A stretch of 64,000 nt of DNA from Mesorhizobium sp. L-8-3 (GTDB lineage: Bacteria; Pseudomonadota; Alphaproteobacteria; Rhizobiales; Rhizobiaceae). The notes under the pieces are model-generated. The model was not told the DNA's origin. It worked only from the letters and a program-made list of their open reading frames with translations, and searched no databases. The stretch spans positions 3,411,501-3,475,500 of the forward strand of contig NZ_AP023262.1 of assembly GCF_016756615.1 (NCBI RefSeq), given 5' to 3'. A program made the translations under genes and the position numbers. Numbering within the stretch: the first letter of the stretch is position 1; each line of letters starts with the position of its first letter. Positions 18,225-26,655 of the stretch are shown piece after piece.

Positions 18225-18318
18225 AACCGGGCTTCCGGGGGAGGCGGTCCTTCCCCGGAATACCTTGCCGTCCTTGCGAGCCGGGACGGCGCGGGTTGCG
18301 AAAACCGAGGAGGAACGG

Positions 18319-19071
18319 TTGACGGACGCGGTACTCAGGGTTCGAGGCATCACGAAGAGTTTCGGCGCCTTCAGGGCGGTGGACGGTGTTGACCTCGACA
18401 TAGCCGAGGGCGAAATTCACGCCCTCATCGGCCCGAATGGCGCGGGCAAGACGACCTGCTTCAATCTATTGACCGGAAGCCTGCCGCTCACGTCGGGCGA
18501 GATCAGCCTGCGCGGCTCTCGCATATCAGGTCTTCCGATGGACGAGATCGCCCGTCGCGGCATAGTCCGTTCCTATCAGATCTCGTCCATCTTCCCGGAC
18601 TTCACCGCACTGGCCAATGTGCGGTTCGCGCTCCAGCAGAAGCGCGGGACCAATTTCGACTTCTGGCGTTCGGAGCGCAGCCTTGTGCAACTCCATGGCC
18701 CAGCGCTGGACCTGCTCGACCAACTCGGGCTCGCGGACTGGGCGCAGATGCGCGCGGGCGATCTTCCCTACGGTCGCAAGCGCGCGCTGGAGATCGCCAC
18801 GACGCTGGCGCTCGACCCGCAGATCCTGCTGCTCGACGAGCCGACATCAGGCATGGGCCGTGAGGATATCGGCCGTGTCGTGGAACTGATCCGCAAGGTG
18901 GCGAAGGGACGGACCGTGATCATGGTCGAGCACAATCTCTCGGTTGTCGAGGGGCTCTGCAATCATGTCACCGTGCTGGCACGTGGCCGCGTGATAGCCT
19001 CCGGCATCTACAGCGACGTGTCTCGCGACGAAAAGGTCGTCGAGGCCTATCTCGGAGCCGGTCATGCTTGA
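18319..19071 (+). CDS. ABC transporter ATP-binding protein (LivG-like)
   Basis: 250 residues: Walker A GPNGAGKTT, a signature region in which the usual LSGGQ reads LPYGRKRALEIA (common in LivG types), Walker B ILLLDEPTSGMG and H-loop MVEHN. Cytoplasmic energy-coupling subunit. TTG start with GAGGAGGAAC upstream was chosen; the frame reaches back into the previous gene without a good site. Overlaps the LivF-like gene by 8 bases. Confidence 0.93.
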   Translation: MTDAVLRVRGITKSFGAFRAVDGVDLDIAEGEIHALIGPNGAGKTTCFNLLTGSLPLTSGEISLRGSRISGLPMDEIARRGIVRSYQISSIFPDFTALANVRFALQQKRGTNFDFWRSERSLVQLHGPALDLLDQLGLADWAQMRAGDLPYGRKRALEIATTLALDPQILLLDEPTSGMGREDIGRVVELIRKVAKGRTVIMVEHNLSVVEGLCNHVTVLARGRVIASGIYSDVSRDEKVVEAYLGAGHA

Positions 19072-19756
19072 GATCCGCGGCCTCAATGCGTGGTATGGCG
19101 AAAGCCACGTGCTGCACGGCGTCGACATGGACGTTCCGGCGGGCAAGGTCGTTTCGCTGCTGGGCCGCAACGGCGCCGGCAAGACGACCACGATGCGCAC
19201 GATCATGGGCATGATGGGCAGGACGGAGGGCGCCATCAACTACGGCGGCGTCAATCTCCTGGCGTTGCGGCCGGACCAGATCGCGCGAAAGGGAATCGCC
19301 ATCTGCCCGGAAGACCGCGGCATCTTCCCGTCGCTCACCGTGTCGGAAAACCTGTTCCTTCCGCCAATCGTCGCCAAGGGCGGAATGGATATCGATCGCA
19401 TCTATGCTCTCTTCCCCAACATCAAGGAAAGAGCATCCAGCCGCGGCACGCAACTCTCCGGCGGGGAGCAGCAGATGCTGGCGATCGCGCGCATTCTGCG
19501 AACCGGCGCGCGCCTATTGCTGCTCGACGAGCCGACCGAGGGACTGGCTCCGGTGATCGTCCAGCAGATCGCGCGCACGATCCGCGAAATCAAGGCACTT
19601 GGCTACACCATCATCCTCGTCGAGCAGAATGCGCACTTCGTCGAGGGTCTCGCCGACATCCATTACCTCATCGAGAACGGCGTGATCGTAGACCGTCTCG
19701 AAGGCGCCGAGTTCGCGGCCAACATCAGCCGCGTCGACAAGCTTCTAGCGGTCTAA
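19064..19756 (+). CDS. ABC transporter ATP-binding protein (LivF-like)
   Basis: 230 residues: Walker A GRNGAGKTTT, signature QLSGGEQQMLAIAR, Walker B LLLLDEPTEGLAP, H-loop LVEQNAHF. Forms the ATPase heterodimer with the upstream LivG-like protein. Starts ATGCTTGAG inside the LivG stop. Followed by a 119-base gap with two hairpin elements before the permease genes. Confidence 0.94.
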   Translation: MLEIRGLNAWYGESHVLHGVDMDVPAGKVVSLLGRNGAGKTTTMRTIMGMMGRTEGAINYGGVNLLALRPDQIARKGIAICPEDRGIFPSLTVSENLFLPPIVAKGGMDIDRIYALFPNIKERASSRGTQLSGGEQQMLAIARILRTGARLLLLDEPTEGLAPVIVQQIARTIREIKALGYTIILVEQNAHFVEGLADIHYLIENGVIVDRLEGAEFAANISRVDKLLAV

Positions 19757-19757
19757 G

Positions 19758-19799
19758 CAGGGTTCGGAAAAGTGTCCCACGGTTTTCCGTCAAAACCTG
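19758..19799. repeat. Dispersed intergenic repeat, family 2, copy A
   Basis: CAGG, TTCGGAAAAGTGTCCCACGG and TTTTCCGTCAAAACCTG in order; the ends pair (CAGG/CCTG and CGGAAAA/TTTTCCG) as a hairpin. A diverged copy follows the BKACE gene near 31.56 kb. Confidence 0.7.
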
Positions 19800-19814
19800 C
19801 GGCAAGAGAAGAGG

Positions 19815-19857
19815 CTAAGCAGGTGAAGCGTGGGCGAAGCCACGCAAACCTGCTTAG
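19815..19857. other. Nested hairpin between LivF- and LivH-like genes
   Basis: CTAAGCAGGT pairs perfectly with ACCTGCTTAG and encloses GCGTGG/CCACGC. A 43-base RNA structure inside the operon, 19 bases before the permease ATG. It could stabilise or segment the mRNA so that ATPase and permease genes are expressed at different levels. Confidence 0.6.
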
Positions 19858-19875
19858 AGGAAGACGAGGTCTGAC

Positions 19876-20745
19876 ATGGACATAAACCTGATCCTCACCC
19901 AGATGACGCTGGGCCTGGTGAACGGGGTCTTCTACGCGATCCTGTCGCTCGGCCTTGCGATCATCTTCGGCCTGCTGGGCGTCATCAACTTCGCGCATGG
20001 CGTGTTCTTCATGCTCGGCGCATTCATCGCCTACGCGCTCGGCCAGTGGCTCGGCATCGGCTACTGGGGTGCGATCGTCATCGCGCCGCTGGCGGTAGGC
20101 ATGCTCGGACTATTGGTCGAGGTGGTTCTCATCCGCCATCTCTACCGTCTCAACCATCTCTACGGGCTACTGCTCACCCTCGGCCTGGCGCTGTTCGCGG
20201 AAGGCTTCATCCGGATCACGTTCGGGCCGCAGGGGCTGCCGTATTCCGTGCCGCCGAGCCTGCGCGGCGCAGTCAGCCTTGGCTACATGCTGCTGCCGAC
20301 CTATCGCGCCTGGGTGGTGGTCGCGGGCATCGTCCTGTGCCTTGCGACATGGTTCCTCATCGAGCGCACGCCGCTCGGGGCGAAGCTGCGGGCGGCGACG
20401 GACAATCCGACCCTCGTCCAGGCCTTCGGCATCAACGTGCCGGTGATGCTGACGCTGACCTACTCGGCCGGCGTCGCGCTGGCGGCGGTCGGCGGCGTGA
20501 TGGCCGCGCCGATCCTCTCGGTCGATCCGTCCATGGGAACGAGCATCGTCATTGTCGTCTTCGCGGTCGTCGTCATCGGCGGCATGGGCTCCATCTTCGG
20601 ATCGATCGTCACGGGCCTCGCCCTCGGCCTCCTCGAAGGTCTCACCAAGGCTGTGCTCCCGCAGGCCTCCTCGACCGTGATCTTCGTCGCAATGGTGATC
20701 ATCCTCGTGCTGCGTCCGCGCGGCCTCTTCGGGAAAACAGCATGA
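19876..20745 (+). CDS. ABC transporter permease (LivH-like)
   Basis: 289 residues, strongly hydrophobic with about eight membrane segments. Family marks: NGVFYAILSLGLAIIFGLLGVINFAHG near the N-terminus and VVVIGGMGSIFGSIVTGL in the ATPase-contacting loop. Inner-membrane half of the translocation pore, paired with the LivM-like protein whose ATG overlaps its stop (ATGA). Confidence 0.94.
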   Translation: MDINLILTQMTLGLVNGVFYAILSLGLAIIFGLLGVINFAHGVFFMLGAFIAYALGQWLGIGYWGAIVIAPLAVGMLGLLVEVVLIRHLYRLNHLYGLLLTLGLALFAEGFIRITFGPQGLPYSVPPSLRGAVSLGYMLLPTYRAWVVVAGIVLCLATWFLIERTPLGAKLRAATDNPTLVQAFGINVPVMLTLTYSAGVALAAVGGVMAAPILSVDPSMGTSIVIVVFAVVVIGGMGSIFGSIVTGLALGLLEGLTKAVLPQASSTVIFVAMVIILVLRPRGLFGKTA

Positions 20746-21740
20746 GCATCGTACACTCCACCCCGATCAGCGGCGCCGCCGGCGAGAGCGGCGCGCAGTC
20801 CGGACAACTTCTAGGCTTTACCCGCTCCCGCGCGATCTTCTTCCTGCTGTTCGCGGCGTTCGTGGCGATCTCGCCGCTGTTCCTCTATCCGATCTTCCTG
20901 ATGAAGGTGTACTGCTTCATCATCTTCGCCTGCGCCTACAACCTGCTCCTGGGCTACACCGGCCTCATGAGCTTCGGTCATGCCGCCTTCTTCGGCATGG
21001 GCGCCTATCTTTGCGGCTACGCGGCGACCCAATGGGGCCTGCCCTTCGAGTTGTCGGTGCTGACGGGGACCATCTTTGCCGCGTTCCTGGGCCTCTTCTT
21101 CGGTTGGGTGGCGATCCGGCGCACAGGCCTCTATTTCGCTATGATCACGCTGGCACTCGCGCAGATGGTCTATTTCGTCGCCATGCAGGCGCCGTTCACG
21201 GGCGGCGAGAACGGCATCCAGTCCGTTCCGCGAGGTACACTGCTCGGGCTCGTCGACCTGTCGTCCAACATGTCGCTCTACTGGCTGATGGCGGTGATCG
21301 TGCTCGCCATGCTCGCCTTCTACAACAGGATCGTCCATTCGCCGTTCGGGCAGGTGCTGCGCGCCATTCGCAACAATCCGGAGCGCGCGAAATCGCTCGG
21401 CTACGATATCGATCGATTCAAGCTTGCATCGTTCACGATTTCGGCGGCGATGGCGGGTTTTGCAGCCTCGCTGAAGACGGTCATCTTCGGCATCGCCACG
21501 CTCACCGACGTCTCGACGGTGGTCTCGACCGAGGTTGTGCTGATCAATCTGGTCGGCGGCATCGGCACGATCTTCGGTCCGGTCGTCGGCAGCTACATCA
21601 TCCTGTCGCTGGAGCATTTCCTTGCCCCGTACGGACCCTGGGTGCTGCTGATCCAGGGCATCGTGTTCATGCTCTTCGTGCTCCTGTTCCGCCAGGGCTT
21701 GGTGGGGGAACTGCAGAAGAAATTGCGAACCCATCTGTAG
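20742..21740 (+). CDS. ABC transporter permease (LivM-like)
   Basis: 332 residues. A 25-residue polar N-terminus precedes membrane segments; marks include GYTGLMSFGHAAFFGMGAY, NNPERAKSLGYD and LVGGIGTIFGPVVGSYI, as in LivM permeases. Last gene of the first Liv operon. Start overlaps the LivH-like stop; the longer open frame upstream is out-of-frame read-through of the LivH gene. Confidence 0.94.
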   Translation: MSIVHSTPISGAAGESGAQSGQLLGFTRSRAIFFLLFAAFVAISPLFLYPIFLMKVYCFIIFACAYNLLLGYTGLMSFGHAAFFGMGAYLCGYAATQWGLPFELSVLTGTIFAAFLGLFFGWVAIRRTGLYFAMITLALAQMVYFVAMQAPFTGGENGIQSVPRGTLLGLVDLSSNMSLYWLMAVIVLAMLAFYNRIVHSPFGQVLRAIRNNPERAKSLGYDIDRFKLASFTISAAMAGFAASLKTVIFGIATLTDVSTVVSTEVVLINLVGGIGTIFGPVVGSYIILSLEHFLAPYGPWVLLIQGIVFMLFVLLFRQGLVGELQKKLRTHL

Positions 21741-21799
21741 TCGGCGCGAGGGTGTCGTGGATCGACAGCCGACCCGAAGTTTGCGCCTGTCGTCATGGG

Positions 21800-21824
21800 T
21801 ATTGAAATTCGTTTAATTTCAATA
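21800..21824. terminator. AT-rich hairpin after the first Liv operon
   Basis: TATTGAAATT-CGTTT-AATTTCAATA: a perfect 10-bp stem with a 5-base loop, 59 bases after the LivM stop. AT-rich and without a long U-run, so either a weak terminator or a protein-binding dyad. The rest of the 236-base convergent gap shows nothing recognisable. Confidence 0.45.
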
Positions 21825-21976
21825 AGATAGAGGATTCTTCCGGGGCGCACGGCGCGGCGAGACCAAAGCTGTCAGCCGACTGATTGCAGGCGGATTGCAG
21901 AGCCAAGGGTATTTCGTGACGGTCGAGAAGCCAAGCCTCTATGCGACAACCCCTTCAGCACAACTGCTGGCCATGA

Positions 21977-22774
21977 TCACCTGCCCTCGAACCGGGGCTT
22001 GCGGCGTTCCGCGAAGGCGCTCAGCCCTTCGCGGGCGTCGTGCGTGGAAGCGAGATGAGCCAGCGCCTGGGCTTCATGTTCGAGTTGGGCTTCGAGAGGT
22101 TCCGTGCGAGCCGACAGGAAGGTGCGCTTGATGGCGCCATAGGCCAGCGTCGGCCCGGCGGCGAGCTGCTTCGCCATCGCCTCGGCGGTTTCGGATAGAT
22201 CGGCGGCGGGCACGACGATATCGACGAGCCCGGCCGCCATAGCCTCACTCGCCTCCAGCACTTCCGACAAAAGCAGGAAGCGCTTGGCCCGGGCAAATCC
22301 CATGCGGTTCGTCAGTGATACGGTGGAGCCGGAATCCGCGCAGAAGCCGATCATCGAGAAGGCCGCGTTGAGCTTCACGCCTTGCGCAGCGATCAGGATG
22401 TCGGACATGGCGGCGAGCGACACGGCACCGCCGGCAACGTCGCCATGCAGCGCGCAGACGACAGGGGCGTTCATGCGCTGGAAGCGGACGATCGCCATAT
22501 GCACGTCGGCCGTCCACGACTTCACAATTCGGGGCAGTTGCGAAAGGTCCTTGGTGAAGGCGCGGATATCGCCGCCGACTGAGAAGAACCGACCCTCGGC
22601 GGTCAGCAAGACTGCTCGGACGTCGTCGCGGCACGAAAGCTCCACCGAAAGGTCGCACATGTCGCGGCAGAAGCCGCCGTCGAATGGATTGCCGCGTTCC
22701 GCCTGGATGAGGTTCACCCGGGCAAGGCCGTCCTCGATGCGGCAGACGAGGCTCTCCATCGACAATTCGTTCAT
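21977..22774 (-). CDS. Enoyl-CoA hydratase/isomerase (PaaG-like)
   Basis: 265 residues, crotonase fold. Oxyanion-hole segments GGDIRAF and HGDVAGGAVSLA are present, and FSMIGFCADSGSTVSL has the Asp-Ser-Gly arrangement of PaaG-type isomerases, where an Asp is the catalytic base instead of the hydratase Glu pair. An isomerase of an unsaturated or epoxide acyl-CoA is therefore more likely than a hydratase. Divergent from a hotdog thioesterase across a 78-base gap with an operator-like motif. Confidence 0.88.
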   Translation of the reverse strand: MNELSMESLVCRIEDGLARVNLIQAERGNPFDGGFCRDMCDLSVELSCRDDVRAVLLTAEGRFFSVGGDIRAFTKDLSQLPRIVKSWTADVHMAIVRFQRMNAPVVCALHGDVAGGAVSLAAMSDILIAAQGVKLNAAFSMIGFCADSGSTVSLTNRMGFARAKRFLLLSEVLEASEAMAAGLVDIVVPAADLSETAEAMAKQLAAGPTLAYGAIKRTFLSARTEPLEAQLEHEAQALAHLASTHDAREGLSAFAERRKPRFEGR

Positions 22775-22817
22775 TCCAGATCTCCTTCTGCGGTTTCAGT
22801 CGATAAGTTCATTAACA

Positions 22818-22835
22818 TACTATATTGTAGCGAAT
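22818..22835 (-). promoter_or_regulatory. Weak operator-like motif in the isomerase/thioesterase gap
   Basis: Minus strand ATTCGCTACAATATAGTA keeps AT, GCT, TA and TA of the motif, about half of 18 positions, and resembles the copy near 14.56 kb (GTTCGCTATAATACTGTA). The gap is distinctly AT-rich. Confidence 0.35.
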
Positions 22836-22852
22836 TAATTACAAGCGTGGCT

Positions 22853-23335
22853 ATGATGGAAAGGGAAGGCGATGTGGCGCGATCTCACGAAGACGACGAT
22901 CCACCCCAGGGTTTCTTCATGCTCGGCGAACGGCCCGAAGTCGAAGCCTTTGCGGCCCCGTTCTACGAGCGACTGCTGGCGGAGGGCCGGCGGCAGATCG
23001 GTTTCCGGGTCACGCCACGCAAGCTGAACAAGATGGGTGTCTGCCATGGCGGCGTGCTGGCGTTGTTCGCCGACATCCAGGGCGGTCCGTTGAGGCGAGC
23101 TCTGAACCTCGCCGTCGGTTCCCCCACCATCGATCTGAGCATGGATTTCGTGGCATCCGCCCCGCGCGGCTCGTGGGTGCAATCGCAGCCGCAACTGGTT
23201 CGGCAGACAGGAGGGCCATTGTTCTTCGAATCGAAACTCCACGCCGACGGCGAACTCTGCGCGCGGGTGAGCGGCATCTATCGGCTGAAGCCGAACGGCC
23301 ACGGTTCGTCGCGACGTATCAGCTCTTCGGCTTGA
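22853..23335 (+). CDS. PaaI-type hotdog thioesterase
   Basis: About 160 residues with the hotdog signature MGVCHGGVLALFADIQGG and a second strand pair SPTIDLSMDFVASAPRG. PaaI-type enzymes hydrolyse aryl- or acyl-CoA that stalls in a pathway. The start is uncertain: ATGATG is chosen, but GTG codons just before and seven codons after it are possible, the latter with a better SD (AAGGGAAGG). Its 3' end overlaps the convergent crotonase gene by 17 bases. Confidence 0.82.
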   Translation: MMEREGDVARSHEDDDPPQGFFMLGERPEVEAFAAPFYERLLAEGRRQIGFRVTPRKLNKMGVCHGGVLALFADIQGGPLRRALNLAVGSPTIDLSMDFVASAPRGSWVQSQPQLVRQTGGPLFFESKLHADGELCARVSGIYRLKPNGHGSSRRISSSA

Positions 23336-24092
23336 CGAAGCCGCGCTCAGCGGCGCGGCGGGCAAGCCCTCCGGTTCCGAGCATGAAGGTCTGGGTGCGA
23401 TTTTCCAGCTCGATGGCTGCCTGCAGGCTACCGATTTCCAGGTTCGCCCACATGCCGCGCTTGGTCATCCAGGTTCCCATGCGGCCGTTTTCCGCGATGG
23501 ATCGCGCCAGCGTTCCTGCCTGGTCCAGAAGTTCGTCCGGATCGACCCGGCGGGCAATCAGACCGATGCGCTCGGCTTCGTCCGCCTCGACCATCCGGCC
23601 TGTCAGCATCATCTCGAAGGCACGTGTCGTGCCGATGGCGCGAGGAAGCAGCCAACTCACCCCGACATCGCAGCTCGACATGCCCACCCGGATGAAGGCC
23701 GAACTGAAGCGCGCCGCGGCCGATCCGATCCGCGTGTCGCAGGCGAGAGCGAGGCCGAGACCCGCGCCGGTCGCCGCCCCGTTTACCGCGGCGATCGTCG
23801 GTTGCGGGATGGCACGGAGCCGTGTGACGAGAGCGCCGAAGCGCTCCTGCCGGCGGGCCCAGAAACCCTCGTCCTCCTCGTCACCGCCGGAGGCGAGCGA
23901 GAGGTCGAAACCGGAGCAGAACCCGCGGCCCGACCCGGTGATCACGACGACCCGCGCCGAGGATCGCGCGATGCCGTCGAGCGTCGCGAAGAACGCGTCG
24001 ATCATGTCGTCGCAGAGCGCGTTCAGCTTCTCCGGACGGTTGAGGGACAGGGTGACTATCCCTCCTTGTTCCGCAACGCTGACCGTGCTCAT
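23319..24092 (-). CDS. Enoyl-CoA hydratase/isomerase family protein
   Basis: 257 residues, crotonase fold: GFCSGFDLSLA and NGAATGAGLGLALACD form the oxyanion hole, and FIRVGMSSCDVGVSWLLPR holds the active-site loop, with Asp where PaaG-like isomerases have their acid. The usual hydratase Glu is not evident. The ATG overlaps the SDR stop (ATGA), so it is cotranscribed with the dienoyl-CoA-reductase-like SDR, which suits an isomerase acting on the same unsaturated acyl-CoA. Confidence 0.88.
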   Translation of the reverse strand: MSTVSVAEQGGIVTLSLNRPEKLNALCDDMIDAFFATLDGIARSSARVVVITGSGRGFCSGFDLSLASGGDEEDEGFWARRQERFGALVTRLRAIPQPTIAAVNGAATGAGLGLALACDTRIGSAAARFSSAFIRVGMSSCDVGVSWLLPRAIGTTRAFEMMLTGRMVEADEAERIGLIARRVDPDELLDQAGTLARSIAENGRMGTWMTKRGMWANLEIGSLQAAIELENRTQTFMLGTGGLARRAAERGFVKPKS

Positions 24093-24970
24093 CGGCCCTG
24101 ACGTTCTTTTTCCTGCGACTTTTTGAGCGCTTCGCGCGCGGCGGCCCAGTCCTGCGCTCCCATCGTGGAGAGTTCCGCGAAAGTCGAAGGCGCCGTCAGG
24201 CGATGACCGCCGTCGATCGGGATCGTGGCGCCGTTCACGTAGGAGCACTCGTCGAGCATCAGGAAGATCAGGATGTTGCGCAACTCGTCCATGTCGCCGT
24301 AGCGCCGCAGGGGAACCTTGTCGGGCTGGGTCGCTCCGACCGAGGAGCCGGGGATCGGGTTGAGCTTCTCCCAAGCGTTTTCCGTCGGGAAGGGGCCGGG
24401 AGCGACGGCATTCAGCCGGATGCCCTTGGGGCCCCACTCCACCGCCAGCGACATGGTCATCGCGTGGATCGCGGTCTTCGCCATTGCGCAAGGCACGACA
24501 TAGGCCGATCCGGACCAGACCCAGGTGACGAGGTTCGAGATGACCGTGCCGCCGATGCCATCGGCGATCCAACGCTTGCCGCAGGAATGGGTGGCGTAGA
24601 AGCTGCCGTCCATTACGGTCGCGCGCACTGCGTCATAGGCCCGGTGGGAGATCGACTCGGTGGGCGCGATGAAATTCGCCCCGGCATTGTTGACGAGCCC
24701 CGTAAGAGGACCGCCTGTCCATAGATCGGCGACCATCGCGTCCACGGCTTCGGCGTCGCGGATGTTGACGATCCGGTATTCCGCCGTGCCGCCGCTGCGC
24801 CGCTCGATCTCCTTGCAAGCGTCTTCCAGAACCTGTTCGCGACGGCCGCAGATCGCCACATGCGCGCCATGAGCGGCGAAGCCTACCGACATCTCCTTGC
24901 CGAGGCCGGTGCCTCCGCCGGTGACGAGAATGCGCTTGCCTTTCAGCACATCGCTGCGGAACGGGCTCAT
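24089..24970 (-). CDS. SDR related to 2,4-dienoyl-CoA reductase (DECR-like)
   Basis: 293 residues. TGGGTGLGKEM Rossmann motif, CGRR consistent with NADPH use, NNAGANFIAPTESIS, and YVVPCAMAKTAIHAMTMSLA followed by APGPFPTENAWEKLNP, the pattern of mammalian DECR1 (VVPSASAKAGVEAM..., PGPIKT). The Lys is kept, but where DECR1 has its catalytic Tyr, 15 residues before the Lys, this protein has Trp (TWVWSGSAY). Either a nearby Tyr substitutes or the chemistry differs. Probably reduces a dienoyl- or enoyl-CoA with NADPH. Confidence 0.88.
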   Translation of the reverse strand: MSPFRSDVLKGKRILVTGGGTGLGKEMSVGFAAHGAHVAICGRREQVLEDACKEIERRSGGTAEYRIVNIRDAEAVDAMVADLWTGGPLTGLVNNAGANFIAPTESISHRAYDAVRATVMDGSFYATHSCGKRWIADGIGGTVISNLVTWVWSGSAYVVPCAMAKTAIHAMTMSLAVEWGPKGIRLNAVAPGPFPTENAWEKLNPIPGSSVGATQPDKVPLRRYGDMDELRNILIFLMLDECSYVNGATIPIDGGHRLTAPSTFAELSTMGAQDWAAAREALKKSQEKERQGR

Positions 24971-25027
24971 ATTTCCTCCCTCGGGTTACGAACGGACCTT
25001 AGCGCAGACTTGATTGCATGTCTAACG

Positions 25028-25045
25028 TATAGTACGCAAGTTTAC
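25028..25045 (-). promoter_or_regulatory. Operator-like motif in the SDR/crotonase divergent gap
   Basis: Minus strand GTAAACTTGCGTACTATA matches the 36.8-kb copy at 14 of 18 positions and the palindrome at 4.9 kb equally well. It lies about 60 bases from the SDR start and 35 from the crotonase start. Confidence 0.6.
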
Positions 25046-25079
25046 GAGATTGAGGTTCTGCAACAGAGGAGGAGGGCGC

Positions 25080-26420
25080 ATGACCGGCCTGCCAGAGATG
25101 ACCAATTTCGGGACCAGCCGCACCGAAGACGGCATCCTCCATCTCGTCTTCGACATGCCCGATCGTTCGATGAACGTCTTCTCGAACAAGGCCATCCATG
25201 AGATCGAAGCTTTCGCGGACTGGCTCCGGCGCTCCGACATCCGCGGCGTGGTCGTCTCGTCCGGCAAGAGCAATGCCTTCTGTGCCGGCGCGGACCTGAG
25301 CGAGCTGTCGCAGGCCTACGACATGATCATGGCTTCGCCCAAAGACCAGCGCGACGCCAGGACCGTCGCGCACTTCTCGCCGATCGGGCGCGCCTTCCGC
25401 AAGCTGGAGACGGCCGGCAAGCCTGTCGCGGTCGCCGTGCACGGCCTCGCATTGGGTGGGGGCTGCGAGCTGATGCTCGCCTGCCACCATCGAGTGCTCA
25501 CCGACACGAAGGAGACACAGATCGGATTGCCGGAATCGCTGGTCGGCCTTCTGCCCGGCGGTGGCGGCACCCAGCGGCTGCCCCGGTTCACTGGTGTCGA
25601 GAAGTCCCTTGGCGTGCTGCTCGACGGCGCACGCTTTGGCGCGCGGGAGGCCGTCGCGATGGGGGCGGCGAACGCCGCGGTTCCGCCCGGTCAGGAAATC
25701 GCAGCCGCCGAGGCCTGGGTGCGTTCGAACCCCGAGCCACGGCAGCCGTGGGACAGGGCGAACTGGAAGGGCTTCGGCGCGGATGAGGTGGTGGCGGTGA
25801 CCCGCCCGGTCCGAGAGAAGCTGCTGCGGGAGACCGGAGGTCACTACCCTGCCGAACTCGCCATCCTCGATTGCCTCGATCGCGGACTGGCAGGGACCAT
25901 GGATGAAGGCATAGCCGCCGAGGTCGATGTCTTCAAGGATCTCGTGCAGCGCATCGAACCCCGGAACATGATTGCGGTCATGTTCCTCGGTCGGGTTGAA
26001 TACGACAAGCGCCGTCGCAAGGAAGCCCTTCCGGAAGGGCTGGATGCGCTCGCCGCCGAGGTGAAATCGGCGATGGAGAACAAGGCGACGGCTTTGGGCA
26101 TCCTCGGCGCGGATGCGTTGAAATTCGCCGGCGTCGGTGGCGCCGCGCCGGGGGATGTCGCTGCCGCCAGCACCATTGCCGCGAGGCAGCCGCAATGGTT
26201 CGAGCAGCCGCAAGGCGACCTTGAGCGGGGCGCGCTGGCGATCCTGGCCGCGGGCGCAAAGGCGGCCGCGAGCCGCGCGGATCAGTTCTCTGCGGAAGAC
26301 AGGAACATGATCGACTTCCATTGTCAGCAGGCCGCCGGCTTTCCGCGCTATCTCGGCGGGCCCTTCACCTTCCTCGCCCGCTTTGGCGAGGCGCGCTGCG
26401 ACGAGCTCGCGGCAGCCTGA
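25080..26420 (+). CDS. FadB/FadJ-like protein with crotonase domain but no NAD-binding domain
   Basis: 446 residues. Residues 1-220 are a full enoyl-CoA hydratase domain (AFCAGADLSEL, GLALGGGCELMLACH, LPESLVGLLPGGGGTQRLPR with the catalytic Glu). Residues about 255-320 follow the linker of fatty-acid oxidation alpha subunits (YPAELAILDCLDRGL, EPRNMIAVMFL). The 3-hydroxyacyl-CoA dehydrogenase Rossmann motif GxGxxG, normally next, is missing; about 90 unrelated residues lead to AAGFPRYLGGPFTFL, the C-terminal motif of FadB-type dehydrogenases. So hydratase activity is likely and dehydrogenase activity is not; the many SDRs may supply that step. The ATG is preceded by GAGGAGGGCGC. Confidence 0.88.
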   Translation: MTGLPEMTNFGTSRTEDGILHLVFDMPDRSMNVFSNKAIHEIEAFADWLRRSDIRGVVVSSGKSNAFCAGADLSELSQAYDMIMASPKDQRDARTVAHFSPIGRAFRKLETAGKPVAVAVHGLALGGGCELMLACHHRVLTDTKETQIGLPESLVGLLPGGGGTQRLPRFTGVEKSLGVLLDGARFGAREAVAMGAANAAVPPGQEIAAAEAWVRSNPEPRQPWDRANWKGFGADEVVAVTRPVREKLLRETGGHYPAELAILDCLDRGLAGTMDEGIAAEVDVFKDLVQRIEPRNMIAVMFLGRVEYDKRRRKEALPEGLDALAAEVKSAMENKATALGILGADALKFAGVGGAAPGDVAAASTIAARQPQWFEQPQGDLERGALAILAAGAKAAASRADQFSAEDRNMIDFHCQQAAGFPRYLGGPFTFLARFGEARCDELAAA

Positions 26421-26477
26421 TGCCAACGGTCGATGAAATCGCTTGTTGGAGCGCGCGACCGCGCGCCGCGCCCGTCA

Positions 26478-26600
26478 GAGCGGCGCGTGTCCACTTGGAC
26501 GCGCAAGGACGCTCTGCCACTAATAGGTGCCGCATCGTGCTTTCCGAAAATCGCGTACGATTTTCGGGCCGATGCGGTAGCGCGAAAGCCAAGTGGCCCG
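26478..26600. repeat. Composite intergenic palindrome element
   Basis: Nested inverted repeats: AGAGCG/CGCTCT, CCACTTGG/CCAAGTGG, then CCGCATCG and CCGAAAATCG pairing with CGATTTTCGG and CGATGCGG. This looks like the mosaic intergenic elements common in Rhizobiales (from memory). It fills most of the 235-base convergent gap; the rest shows nothing recognisable. It may also terminate transcription from both sides. Confidence 0.65.
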
Positions 26601-26655
26601 GATGGGCCGCGCCGGCGTTTGAGGTAAGGTGGATGCGTCAGCATCCATGCCTGCT

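Noticed and set aside
21977..26420. One of the crotonases as BadK (cyclohex-1-ene-1-carboxyl-CoA hydratase)
   Set aside because: None shows the BadK pattern I recall; two have PaaG-like Asp active sites and the third is a FadB-type protein.
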